36,580 nucleotides of DNA from G963674665 sp964609625. Its GTDB lineage: Bacteria; Desulfobacterota; Desulfovibrionia; Desulfovibrionales; Desulfovibrionaceae. Position 1 is the stretch's first letter, and every line of letters starts with the position of its first letter. Positions 8,376-15,828 of this stretch are shown here, piece after piece. A program made the translations under genes and the position numbers. The notes below the pieces were generated by a model that saw nothing but the letters and a program-made list of their open reading frames with translations, was not told the origin of the DNA and ran no database searches. Where the stretch lies: NCBI GenBank assembly GCA_964609625.1, contig CAZSRS010000039.1:1-36580 (forward strand). The letters are read 5' to 3'.

Positions 8376-8963
8376 ATGGCTGTGAAGAAAATACTCATGC
8401 TGGTGGGAGATTTTGTCGAGGATTACGAGGTGATGGTGCCGTTCCAGATGCTGCTCATGGTGGGGCACACCGTGCATGCCGTATGCCCGGACAAGAAGGC
8501 CGGCCAGACCGTGCGCACTGCGGTGCACGACTTCGAGGGCGACCAGACCTACAGCGAGAAGCCGGGGCACAATTTCATGCTCAATCAGGACTTCGACGCC
8601 GTGAAACCCGAGGACTACGACGCCGTGGTCATCCCCGGCGGCAGGGCCCCCGAGTACATCCGCCTCAACCCCAGGGTCATCGAGATCGTCCAGCACTTTG
8701 CCAAGGCCGGCAAGCCCATCGCAGCCATCTGCCACGGCCAGCAGGTGCTCGTGGCCGCCGGCGTGGTGCAAGGGAAGACATGCACCTCCTACCCGGCGGT
8801 GAAGCCCGATCTGATCCAGGCCGGCGCCAAGTGGTGCGACGTTAACGCGACTTTCTCCAACGCCTGCGTGGACGGCAACCTCGTCACCGCCGCGGCTTGG
8901 CCCGGACATCCCGAGTGGATACGCAAGTTCCTGGAAGTCCTGGGCAGCACCATCCAGCCGTAA
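8376..8963 (+). CDS. DJ-1/PfpI family protein
   Basis: A 195-aa DJ-1/PfpI superfamily protein. The nucleophile elbow AAICHGQQ places the reactive cysteine at about residue 119. The conserved acidic residue lies in DFVEDYEVM (about 15), and the oxyanion strand in VVIPGGRAPEY (about 85-94). The sequence closely matches the plant DJ-1D / bacterial PfpI-like subgroup as I recall it (HDFEG, TYSEK, NLVTAAAWPGHPEW). Members of that subgroup have glyoxalase III or deglycase-type activity reported; which applies here cannot be told. GGAGG at 8366-8370 fixes the ATG at 8376, five bases downstream. It follows glgP by 77 bases on the same strand and may be co-transcribed. Confidence 0.9.
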   Translation: MAVKKILMLVGDFVEDYEVMVPFQMLLMVGHTVHAVCPDKKAGQTVRTAVHDFEGDQTYSEKPGHNFMLNQDFDAVKPEDYDAVVIPGGRAPEYIRLNPRVIEIVQHFAKAGKPIAAICHGQQVLVAAGVVQGKTCTSYPAVKPDLIQAGAKWCDVNATFSNACVDGNLVTAAAWPGHPEWIRKFLEVLGSTIQP

Positions 8964-8998
8964 CCCTCTTCCGCGACAATCGCCCGCGCAATATACAT

Positions 8999-9031
8999 GC
9001 GGCGGCCTCCGTTCCAACGGGGAGCCGCCGC
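8999..9031. terminator. Long GC-rich hairpin after the DJ-1 gene
   Basis: GCGGCGGCCTCCGTT (8999-9013) pairs with AACGGGGAGCCGCCGC (9016-9031) across a 2-base loop, with one extra base in the right arm. It lies in the convergent gap between the DJ-1 gene and the small membrane gene, so it may serve both. The following GTTGCCTTTCC is only mildly T-rich. Confidence 0.5.
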
Positions 9032-9075
9032 GTTGCCTTTCCGCCGCCATGCGGCAGTGGGGGGCCCCCTCCTCC

Positions 9076-9309
9076 TCAGTCCCCCTTCCGACCGCTGCCA
9101 GTGAGCATGAGCAGTAGCAGGAGCTGCGCCACGACGAGCAGGGCGTTGCGTTGCAGCACCGCCCCCAGGAGGACCAGCAGGCTGCCGACCAGGGCAGCCA
9201 GGCGCGGGACGGGGGGCATGGTGCGGGAGAGACAGCGCCCCCCCCACCAGAGGAGCTGCGGCAGCACGCCGGCAACGAGCAGCAGGGGCAGGGCGAGGTG
9301 CTGGTCCAT
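9076..9309 (-). CDS. Small membrane protein, LAB_N-like (tentative)
   Basis: A 77-aa protein made of two or three hydrophobic helices: an N-terminal segment at about 5-22, then about 36-53 and 56-70. It starts six bases after the stop codon of the glycosyltransferase gene, so it is very probably translated from the same transcript. The layout (short helix, basic loop with Arg, VPRLAALVGSLLVLLGAV, then QR and a last helix with Q) faintly resembles the lipid A biosynthesis N-terminal domain (LAB_N), which often neighbours DPM1-like glycosyltransferases. The similarity is weak and rests on my own pattern reading. Confidence 0.6.
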   Translation of the reverse strand: MDQHLALPLLLVAGVLPQLLWWGGRCLSRTMPPVPRLAALVGSLLVLLGAVLQRNALLVVAQLLLLLMLTGSGRKGD

Positions 9310-9315
9310 GCCGGA

Positions 9316-10035
9316 TCAGCGTTTTTCCTTGATGCGGTAGTCGATGTGGCGCAGCTGCATCCAGCGCACGGCCAGGAGATCGCTCCAGGTGGTCAGGGCG
9401 CGGTCGATGACGCCGTATTTTGAGGCGCCGTGGCGCCTGGGGCGGTGGTTGACCTTGACCTCGGCCACGCGGGCACCGCGCAGCTTCATCAGGGTGGGCA
9501 GGAAGCGGTGCATGCCCGTGAACATGGGAATCTGCCGGGTCAGGTCAGCGCGCATCAGCTTAAGGGAGCAGCCCGTGTCCTTCACGGTCTCCCTGCTGAC
9601 CTTGTTGCGGATCCAGTTGGCGATTTTCGAGGCCTGGCGCTTGGCCCAGGTGTCCCGGCGCTTGGCGCGCCAGCCGATGACCATGTCGTACCCCTGCTCG
9701 AGGATTTCGAGCATGGCTGGGATGTCCGCGGGGTCGTTCTGGAGGTCGGCGTCCATGGTCACTATGACCGCTCCTCTGGCGTGCTGGAACCCGGCGGCAA
9801 AGGCCGCGGACTGGCCGCGGTTTTCTTCGAAGGCCAGATAGCGCACTCGGTGATCGGCCTTGGCCAAAGACTTGATCACTTGCAGAGTGTCGTCGGTGCT
9901 GCCATCGTCCACGAAGACACACTCCCACTCCCGATCCAGGGGGGCCAGGGCCACGTGGACCTCGGCCAGGACCTCGGGGAGGTTCTCAGCCTCGTTGTAA
10001 GCCGGGATGACGATGGAGAGCATGGCTGTGTTCAT
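9316..10035 (-). CDS. Family 2 glycosyltransferase (DPM1-like)
   Basis: A 239-aa GT-A fold glycosyltransferase similar to dolichyl-phosphate or polyprenyl-phosphate sugar transferases. The nucleotide-sugar site is shown by SIVIPAYNE (about 7-15), VDDGSTDDT (about 42-50) and the metal-binding DADLQNDP (about 95-102). MHRFLPTL and RRHGASKYG are typical of DPM1/ArnC-like enzymes. There are no C-terminal membrane helices, so it probably works at the inner face of the cytoplasmic membrane, perhaps with the small membrane protein encoded directly after it. The start is uncertain: ATG at 10035 is used because similarity begins there, but no clear ribosome site is visible; ATG at 10023 is an alternative. 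Donor and acceptor are not known. Confidence 0.88.
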   Translation of the reverse strand: MNTAMLSIVIPAYNEAENLPEVLAEVHVALAPLDREWECVFVDDGSTDDTLQVIKSLAKADHRVRYLAFEENRGQSAAFAAGFQHARGAVIVTMDADLQNDPADIPAMLEILEQGYDMVIGWRAKRRDTWAKRQASKIANWIRNKVSRETVKDTGCSLKLMRADLTRQIPMFTGMHRFLPTLMKLRGARVAEVKVNHRPRRHGASKYGVIDRALTTWSDLLAVRWMQLRHIDYRIKEKR

Positions 10036-10096
10036 GGCGAAACCGAGGTTTGCATAGAGGATTTTTCCAGTGAAGTAAACGCGGTGGCGGCGGTGC

Positions 10097-11032
10097 TCAC
10101 TGTGCTGTCTTGCCCGACTCCTCCTGCTTCTTAAGTTGTAGCAGGTGCGACTCCTGGCGGTGCAGCCGGAGGCCGTCGAGCACGTAGACGGCAACGCCGG
10201 CCCAGATGCAGCAGAAGGTGATCAGCCGGGCCAGGCCGAATTCCTCACCATAGCGGAACACGCCGAGGAGGAACATACCCGTGGGGGCGATGTACTGCAT
10301 CACGCCCACCGTGACCAGCCGCAGTCGACGCACGGCAAAGGCGAAGCAGAGCAGGGGCACGGTGGTCACCACGCCGGCGCCGAGGAGCAGGATGTCCAGA
10401 TCGAGGCCGGCGCTGCCGAGACCGCCACCACCCTGGGCGTGGTAATGGAGCAGCAGCCCCCCGGCAGGCAGGGAGAGCAGCAGGCTCTCGAAGAACAGGC
10501 CGGGAACCGGGAGCACGGGCACGATCTTGCGCACCATGCCGTAGAGTCCGAAGGTCACGGCCAGGAACAGGGCGATCCAGGGGAGGCGGCCGTAGTGCAC
10601 CACGCTGACCAGGACGCCCACGAGGGCCAGGCCGATGGCCATGGCCTGCCGCCGGTTCAGGGTCTCGCGGAAGGCGATGAAGCCGAGGAGCACGTTGACC
10701 AGGGGGTTGATGTAGTAGCCCAGGCTGGACTCCACCACGTGGTTGTCGTTCACCGCCCAGATGAACACGAACCAGTTGCTGGCCAGGAGCAGGGAACTCA
10801 GCGCCAGCAGGAGCAGGTGGCGCTTGTTGGCCACCAGCGCGACGATGGTGTCCCAGCGTCGCTGCACCGTGAGCACCAGGGCGAGAAGCAGCATGCTCCA
10901 GAAGATGCGGTGGCAGATGATCTCCAGGGCCGGAACCTGCCCCAGGGCCTTCCAGTACATGGGCAGGAGTCCCCAGCTGAGAAATGCGGCGGCTGCGCCC
11001 ATGATGCCGGCGCTGGTGCGAGAGATGGGCAT
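10097..11032 (-). CDS. rarD: EamA family transporter, RarD type
   Basis: A 311-aa inner-membrane protein with about ten hydrophobic segments, of the RarD branch of the drug/metabolite (EamA) exporters. The opening GIMGAAAAFLSWGLLPMYWK, the WFVFIWAVNDNHVVESSLGYYINPL block (about residues 87-111) and the late GVMQYIAPTGMF (about 243-254) are characteristic of RarD. The substrate is unknown; the historical chloramphenicol-sensitivity name says little about function. GAGGA lies about eight bases before the ATG at 11032. The glycosyltransferase gene begins about 60 bases after its stop, on the same strand. Confidence 0.92.
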   Translation of the reverse strand: MPISRTSAGIMGAAAAFLSWGLLPMYWKALGQVPALEIICHRIFWSMLLLALVLTVQRRWDTIVALVANKRHLLLLALSSLLLASNWFVFIWAVNDNHVVESSLGYYINPLVNVLLGFIAFRETLNRRQAMAIGLALVGVLVSVVHYGRLPWIALFLAVTFGLYGMVRKIVPVLPVPGLFFESLLLSLPAGGLLLHYHAQGGGGLGSAGLDLDILLLGAGVVTTVPLLCFAFAVRRLRLVTVGVMQYIAPTGMFLLGVFRYGEEFGLARLITFCCIWAGVAVYVLDGLRLHRQESHLLQLKKQEESGKTAQ

Positions 11033-11271
11033 TGCGAAATGTCCTCGTTGGTGTGGCCTGTTCCGTCACGGGCACGAGAAGACGGCGCGGGAGCAGTGAC
11101 GCGGAGTCCTGTCCAGCCACTGTCCGGAGCGGGGGCTGTTGCAGTTTTTCTGTGCTGGAGGCATGGGTAGCGTAAAACGTCTGAAATGAAAAGTGCATAT
11201 TCAGGAGAGGTTGGAAGGGCACGGTGGGCATGGTGCGCTGGAATCCTTGTTCGCCCGGCCTGAAAGGCTGA

Positions 11272-11301
11272 TTGACAGGGTTGCCAAAGGGGGAGTATTA
11301 T
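11272..11301 (+). promoter_or_regulatory. Strong sigma-70 promoter of the tetR-type gene
   Basis: A perfect TTGACA (11272-11277) is followed after 18 bases by TATTAT (11296-11301). Transcription would start near 11308, just before the palindromic operator. This is the best promoter match in the window. Confidence 0.75.
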
Positions 11302-11314
11302 CATTGAAATCATG

Positions 11315-11334
11315 TTGTTTGGTTGACCAAACAA
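11315..11334. promoter_or_regulatory. 20-bp perfect palindromic operator before the tetR-type gene
   Basis: TTGTTTGGT (11315-11323) and ACCAAACAA (11326-11334) are exact complements around a 2-base centre. The site begins about 14 bases after the -10 box and ends ten bases before the TetR start codon. A dimeric TetR protein bound here would block its own transcript, so autoregulation is the natural reading. Confidence 0.75.
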
Positions 11335-11344
11335 AGGATCGCCA

Positions 11345-11950
11345 ATGACCAGTCAGGATCGCATCATCCGCTCAGCCATCGCCCTGTTCGGGGAGCGCGG
11401 CTACGAAAGCACCTCCCTGAAGGACATCGGAGCCCATGCCGGGCATGCCGCGGGATTGATCACGCATCATTTCAAGACCAAGGCATCCTTGTTTCTGACG
11501 TGCGGCCTCACGGTTCTGGACGAGATGTACGAGAGGCTCGAGGCAGCGATGAAGGGCAAGGCGAACGGCCTCGAGTCCGTGCTCGCCTTTTACCACGGCT
11601 TCATCGCCTTTGCCTTGGAAAAGCGTGCCGCCTACTTGGTGATCGTCAAGCTTTCCCCCTTTTCCGTGAGCCGGCCCGAGCTGACCAGCGAGGAGATCAA
11701 CTGGAAGATCGGCAGCATGCTCGGTTTGCTCGGCAGTGCCCTCGAGCGGGGGCGGGCAGAGGGCGTGATCGCCCCCTTGCAACGCAATGGTACTCCCGTC
11801 GACAAGCAGGAATACGCGCTCACGGTGTTTTCCATGATCATGGGCGCGGCCCGGACCATTGCCATTTCGCCATACGCCCCCGAAGGGCTGTTGGAAACCG
11901 GGGAAATCTTTCTGAGCAAGGCCTTGGTTTCCGGTCTGTCCGCGAACTGA
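11345..11950 (+). CDS. TetR/AcrR family transcriptional regulator
   Basis: A 201-aa one-component regulator. The N-terminal helix-turn-helix is clear: RIIRSAIALFGERGYESTSLKDIGAHAG, then HHFKTKASLF, covering about residues 6-51. The C-terminal part is all helical and should bind a ligand that I cannot identify. The ATG at 11345 has AAGGA seven bases upstream. A strong promoter and a perfect palindromic operator lie just before it. No transporter or enzyme gene is transcribed with it: gspF downstream is convergent and rarD upstream is divergent with about 310 bases between. The regulated genes besides itself are therefore unclear. Confidence 0.93.
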   Translation: MTSQDRIIRSAIALFGERGYESTSLKDIGAHAGHAAGLITHHFKTKASLFLTCGLTVLDEMYERLEAAMKGKANGLESVLAFYHGFIAFALEKRAAYLVIVKLSPFSVSRPELTSEEINWKIGSMLGLLGSALERGRAEGVIAPLQRNGTPVDKQEYALTVFSMIMGAARTIAISPYAPEGLLETGEIFLSKALVSGLSAN

Positions 11951-11986
11951 TTCATCCTCTTTCTCTCTCCCGTACCAGTGGCTAGT

Positions 11987-12011
11987 CCGGCGCCCCGTTC
12001 TGGGGCGTCGG
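11987..12011. terminator. Hairpin between convergent tetR-type and gspF genes
   Basis: CCGGCGCCCC and GGGGCGTCGG (one G-T pair) enclose GTTCT. It sits 36 bases after the tetR stop in the convergent gap. No T-run follows, so it is a weak terminator candidate. Confidence 0.35.
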
Positions 12012-12095
12012 GCGCTTCTTGGGGCGGAGGATGCCCGTCCCCGACAGGGGATCATGCGGAGGGCGTCTGTCCAGTGCGTCATGGGCGGACTTCGT

Positions 12096-13319
12096 TCACT
12101 GCATTCGCTGGATCAGGTCGTGGATGGGGAGCAGGATTCCGCCCATGACCAAGGCGAAGATGCAGCCCAGGAAGAGAAGCATCACGGGCTCCAGGCCTTG
12201 AGTCAGCAATTGGACGAGGGCTCTGAGCCGCTCCCTGTGGACTTTTGCCACATACAGGAACTGAGCGTCCATTCTTCCTGTTGCCTCTCCCACTGCGATC
12301 ATGCGGATGGCGAAGGGGTTCAAGGCGTTGGCCCGGCGCATGGAGGCGGAGAGATCGAGGCCGTTGCGGACCCCTTCGCGTACGGCGGCGAAGCGCTGCT
12401 CGAACACCTGGTTCGTCAGGGTGCAGGAGATGATATCCACGGTGCGTGTGATGCCGATGCCCGCGGTGATGAGTATGCCCAGATATTCGCTGACGCGCGC
12501 CACAAGGGAGGTCTCGATGATGGTCCTGACCATGGGAATGCGCAAGATGAACGAATCCAGTGCGTATCTGATCCTGCTCGAGCGCTTACGCAGCAATACA
12601 AGGGCCAGCAGCGCGGCGGAGCAGAAGGCGAAGAGCATGGGGAAGCAGGCTTGGAAGAGATTGGAGACGGCGAAGAGCATCCGTGTGAGCAGGGGCAGTT
12701 CCACGTCCATTTCATGGAAGAGTTGCTCGAGCTGGGGCACGACGATCATGAACCAAGACGTGGTGACCCCTAACACGGCCAGGGCGAGGAAGGCGGGATG
12801 GAGCAAGGCGCGCCGGGTGGTGACCACGATCTCGTCGATGTGCAGCAGGTGCTCCGACGACTTGCGCAGCATCTGGCCGAGACGGCCGGTTTCCTCCCCC
12901 AGGCGGCACATGGAGACGACCGGCTGGGAGAAGACGTCGGGATGCCGGCCCATTGCCTGGGACAAGGTCTGACCGTTCTCGATGTCCACCGTGAGGAATC
13001 GCAGAATCTGCAACAAGGTGGGGTTCCGGAGGTCCCGCTGCACGTCGGTGATGGCCGTGAGCACGGGGACTCCGGCAGCGAGGCGCATGGCCATGTTGTT
13101 CAAGACTTCGGCCAGTTCTTTACGTTTGATCGTGTGCAGATATTGTTTCAGCCGGCCGAGGAGTTTGGAAAACCTGTTCAGGGGGTGTATGGAGAGCACC
13201 ACGCAGCCTTGACGCTCCAGGTAGCGGATGGCTGGGGCGATGTCGTCGAAGGGCAACATGGTCCTGCCATGACTGATCCTGCCGCTGTCTTCGAGTATTT
13301 TGTAGTGAAATATCGGCAT
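12096..13319 (-). CDS. gspF: Type II secretion system F family protein (GspF/PilC-like)
   Basis: A 407-aa inner-membrane platform protein of type II secretion or type IV pilus systems. It has two T2SSF repeats: one with LAEVLNNMAMRLAAGVPVLTAI and GEETGRLGQML, the second with EYLGILITAGIGITRTVDII and AVGEATGRMD. Membrane helices follow each repeat (about 170-190, 215-240 and the C-terminal 375-400). The N-terminus MPIFHYKILEDSG is the standard one, so the start is put at 13319, 11 bases after the stop codon of the gspE remnant. An in-frame ATG at 13358 would overlap that remnant. No secretin, pseudopilin or other gsp gene is in the window apart from the GspA-like ATPase. With gspE broken, this copy may depend on another ATPase or be on its way to loss. 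Confidence 0.88.
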   Translation of the reverse strand: MPIFHYKILEDSGRISHGRTMLPFDDIAPAIRYLERQGCVVLSIHPLNRFSKLLGRLKQYLHTIKRKELAEVLNNMAMRLAAGVPVLTAITDVQRDLRNPTLLQILRFLTVDIENGQTLSQAMGRHPDVFSQPVVSMCRLGEETGRLGQMLRKSSEHLLHIDEIVVTTRRALLHPAFLALAVLGVTTSWFMIVVPQLEQLFHEMDVELPLLTRMLFAVSNLFQACFPMLFAFCSAALLALVLLRKRSSRIRYALDSFILRIPMVRTIIETSLVARVSEYLGILITAGIGITRTVDIISCTLTNQVFEQRFAAVREGVRNGLDLSASMRRANALNPFAIRMIAVGEATGRMDAQFLYVAKVHRERLRALVQLLTQGLEPVMLLFLGCIFALVMGGILLPIHDLIQRMQ

Positions 13320-13330
13320 AGTGCGGTCTC

Positions 13331-13607
13331 TCAAGAGTACGACCTCTCCGACACACATTGGATTTCCTCAACCGAGGTCGCCCCCTGAAGTGTCTTACGG
13401 ATGCCAGCGTCGAACATGGTCTTGAGTCCGTTGCTCGCGGCAGTCATGCGCTTCTCCATCCTGTAGGCGATGCCGATGCGCGTGAGCGGTGTGCCCTGCT
13501 TTTCACGTTGGTTTGCACCTGGAGCGCATGGTGAATGTGCTCGTCGGTGAGCGGGATCCGTTGACTATCCGGCGTGGAGCCGTGTTTGTGGACGCACAGG
13601 GACGCAT
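13331..13607 (-). pseudogene. gspE: Remnant of gspE (type II secretion ATPase)
   Basis: The C-terminal frame (13331-13480) reads TRIGIAYRMEKRMTAASNG, then LKTMFDAGIRKTLQGATSVE and EIQCVS, which fits the end of GspE/PilB ATPases. It stops 11 bases before gspF, the place where gspE normally ends. Upstream, an ATG at 13607 has AAGGAT at good spacing. A second frame holds LTDEHIHHALQVQ, which looks like the N-terminal domain of such ATPases. The three pieces are in different frames, and the Walker motifs and most of the roughly 500-residue protein are absent. I read this as an internal deletion with frameshifts. The C-terminal identification is fairly firm; the N-terminal one is tentative. Confidence 0.55.
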
Positions 13608-13931
13608 TGGAGTGATCCTTATTTTTTTGCAGCGGTCGCGATCCCTGAAAAAATACAAAAACAACGGATTGTTAAACAGAAAAGTGTTCAGTCTGCCCCA
13701 GGTACACGGACAGACAACGCCCGTTGCCGGGGTGGCGGTTAGTTAACAGTGTCAAGACTCTAGATTTTTTCTAGAAAAATTGCAAGTTTTTTTGAGAACG
13801 AAAGTGCAGATTGTAGAGAAAGTCGTGAGCAACTTGAGAGCCTCACCGATCGAGATATCCTGAAGAGGCACGGTACCCGCGCGTGTCCTCCAGGATGCTA
13901 TCGGCAAGCGGTAAGCCCAGGCACCCAGGGG
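13608..13931. other. AT-richer intergenic stretch before the gspE remnant
   Basis: About 320 bases between the end of the GspA-like gene and the gspE remnant. It is clearly more AT-rich than its surroundings and holds the palindromic promoter at 13757-13785. I see no gene in it. Confidence 0.6.
13757..13785 (-). promoter_or_regulatory. Minus-strand promoter with a 14-bp palindrome in its spacer
   Basis: Read on the minus strand, TTGCAA (13780-13785) and TAGAGT (13757-13762) lie 17 bases apart, each matching four of six consensus bases. The spacer contains the perfect palindrome TTTTTCTAGAAAAA (13766-13779). The promoter points at the gspE remnant and gspF. The same 14 bases occur in the spacer of the mltB promoter at 19481-19494. 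Confidence 0.5.
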
Positions 13932-15752
13932 TCAGTTGATGCCGAAATCCACATTGCCTTGCGGAGGCAGGGGGAGTGCGGGCTCTTCCAGGGGGGTGGA
14001 TCGTGACTGTGGAGGTGTCTTGGACGCGGGCTGGTTTTTTGGCGGGGACGACCGCTCCGTTGTCGTGGGGCGGGCGCGCAAGGTGGTGGTAAACAGCCAG
14101 AACAGGGTTTCCGGGTCAGGTTTGCCGGTACTTTCGAGGCCGTGGTCCCGCTGGAAGTTTTCCACGGCCTTCCACGTGCCGGGTCCCACGGTACCATCGA
14201 TGCCCAGGCGATAGTAGCCCAGCTGATCCAGGCGTTCTTGCAGTTTGATGACCTCGGCGGAGCGGAACTGCAGGGCATATTCCCGGAGTGCGATGGGCGG
14301 CTGCCAAAGGGTGATCCAGGCCGGTCCGGATTCACTGTGCAGCTGCCATGGAAACGCGGTGAACCGGGTGTCTCCCTTGGCGGGCAGGGATTGGAGAGAA
14401 ACGACCACGAGGCGGGGATCGTGATCCTGCTCGCGGGCCAGGGCCTCCCTGAACAGGGTGGGGTCATCGTTTTCCAAAGACTGGAGCAGTACCGGGGTCA
14501 GTTTCGCCATAGCCCATGGCTCGAGGAATTCCTGGGCAGCCTGGAGTAACTCGGTGGAAGGCCCTTGAGGTTCCGTCACGGGCTCTTGGATCTGGGGCGT
14601 GGGTTCGGCCGTCAATTCGACGGACGGTTGGGAGACCTGCTCCTCCTGCCTTGGCGTCACATCTCCGATATCCGTGATGTCGGAGGAGGCGGGAGCAGGT
14701 TGCGGGGCGGTGGTGGCGGGTTCGGACAGGTCTCCTGGAGGAGGTTCCATGGTGCGTTGCTCGTGTTCCAGGAGAGCGACGCTCCGGGAGGTGTCTTGGG
14801 CCACCGGAGGGGCGGATTCCCAGGGTGCCCAAAGCACGAGCCCGGTGGCCAGCAGGAGGACCGCCAAGGTGCCGGTTCCCCCCAGGATCAAGGCACGGCG
14901 GAGGACGACACGTCGCAAACGCCTGGAGATGTCCGAGTCCCAGGTGGCGACTTCCTTGAGGGCGTCCATGACCGAGGCGCAGGTTATGCGGCGTTCGTCG
15001 TGCGCCGCCAAGCCATGGAGGGTTTTTTCCATGAGCAGGTTGATGCAGCGGAAATTGCCCTGAGAGGTCTGGCGGAGGAGCCCGAGGGCCTGTCCGTCGA
15101 GTGTGAATGACGCTCCGGCCATGGAGAGTTTGTAGTTCACGTAGTCGCCGGTCTCCTCATGGGTGAGGGGAGGGAGTTCGTGGTAGATGTTGATACGGCT
15201 GCGGAATTGGCGCATGTGGGGCTGGTCGAGCTTGTCCCTGAGTTCGGGCTGACCCGTGAGCAAAATTTGTACGAGTTTCTCGCCGCCGAGTTCGAGGTTG
15301 GAGAGCATGCGCAGCACCTCCAGGGCCTGGAAATCCAGGAGGTGTGCCTCGTCGATGATGATGGCGCAGTTGCTGCCTGTTTTACTGGCATCGAGGAAAA
15401 AGCGGTGCAGTGTGTCCAGGAGTTCGGCCAGATTGGCCGCTTCAGGAGCTTGAATGCCGAAGTCCTTTACAATGGCCTGCAAGAGTTCTGTTTTGTTGAG
15501 CAGGGAGTTGAAAACCCAGGATGAGCGAATGTTTTCCCGCTCGAGCATGGGGAGCAGTTGCAGGAGCAGGGAGGTCTTGCCCAGGCCCACTTCGCCAACC
15601 AGCATGAGGAAGCCCTTGCGCGCAGTGATGCCGTACATCAGTTCGTCGAGGATGCGTTTCGTGGCTCCGGTTTGGTAGTAGAAATCCTTGCAGGCCCCGG
15701 GTGGAAAAGGATTGACCTCGATGCCGAGGGCTTCGTAGATTTCTGCACTCAT
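13932..15752 (-). CDS. gspA: ExeA/GspA-like AAA ATPase with transmembrane segment and peptidoglycan-binding domain
   Basis: A 606-aa membrane ATPase like ExeA/GspA, which in Aeromonas helps the secretin cross and assemble in the cell wall. The cytoplasmic AAA domain has Walker A GEVGLGKTS (about 53-61) and Walker B AIIIDEAHLL (about 128-137). A single membrane helix follows at about 284-308 (ALILGGTGTLAVLLLATGLV). A long Pro/Glu-rich periplasmic linker leads to a peptidoglycan-binding domain at about 501-550 (LGYYRLGIDGTVGPGTWKAV). The proline-rich tail has no known function. It starts at 15752, about 75 bases after the PBP1 gene on the same strand. ExeB/GspB, its usual partner, is not in the window. 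Confidence 0.88.
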   Translation of the reverse strand: MSAEIYEALGIEVNPFPPGACKDFYYQTGATKRILDELMYGITARKGFLMLVGEVGLGKTSLLLQLLPMLERENIRSSWVFNSLLNKTELLQAIVKDFGIQAPEAANLAELLDTLHRFFLDASKTGSNCAIIIDEAHLLDFQALEVLRMLSNLELGGEKLVQILLTGQPELRDKLDQPHMRQFRSRINIYHELPPLTHEETGDYVNYKLSMAGASFTLDGQALGLLRQTSQGNFRCINLLMEKTLHGLAAHDERRITCASVMDALKEVATWDSDISRRLRRVVLRRALILGGTGTLAVLLLATGLVLWAPWESAPPVAQDTSRSVALLEHEQRTMEPPPGDLSEPATTAPQPAPASSDITDIGDVTPRQEEQVSQPSVELTAEPTPQIQEPVTEPQGPSTELLQAAQEFLEPWAMAKLTPVLLQSLENDDPTLFREALAREQDHDPRLVVVSLQSLPAKGDTRFTAFPWQLHSESGPAWITLWQPPIALREYALQFRSAEVIKLQERLDQLGYYRLGIDGTVGPGTWKAVENFQRDHGLESTGKPDPETLFWLFTTTLRARPTTTERSSPPKNQPASKTPPQSRSTPLEEPALPLPPQGNVDFGIN

Positions 15753-15828
15753 CTATGGTTTCTCCATTCCGCAACGCGCCATAGTGCTGCGAATGGCTGC
15801 GAAAGGCAACAGTCACGGCCGGAAGGGA

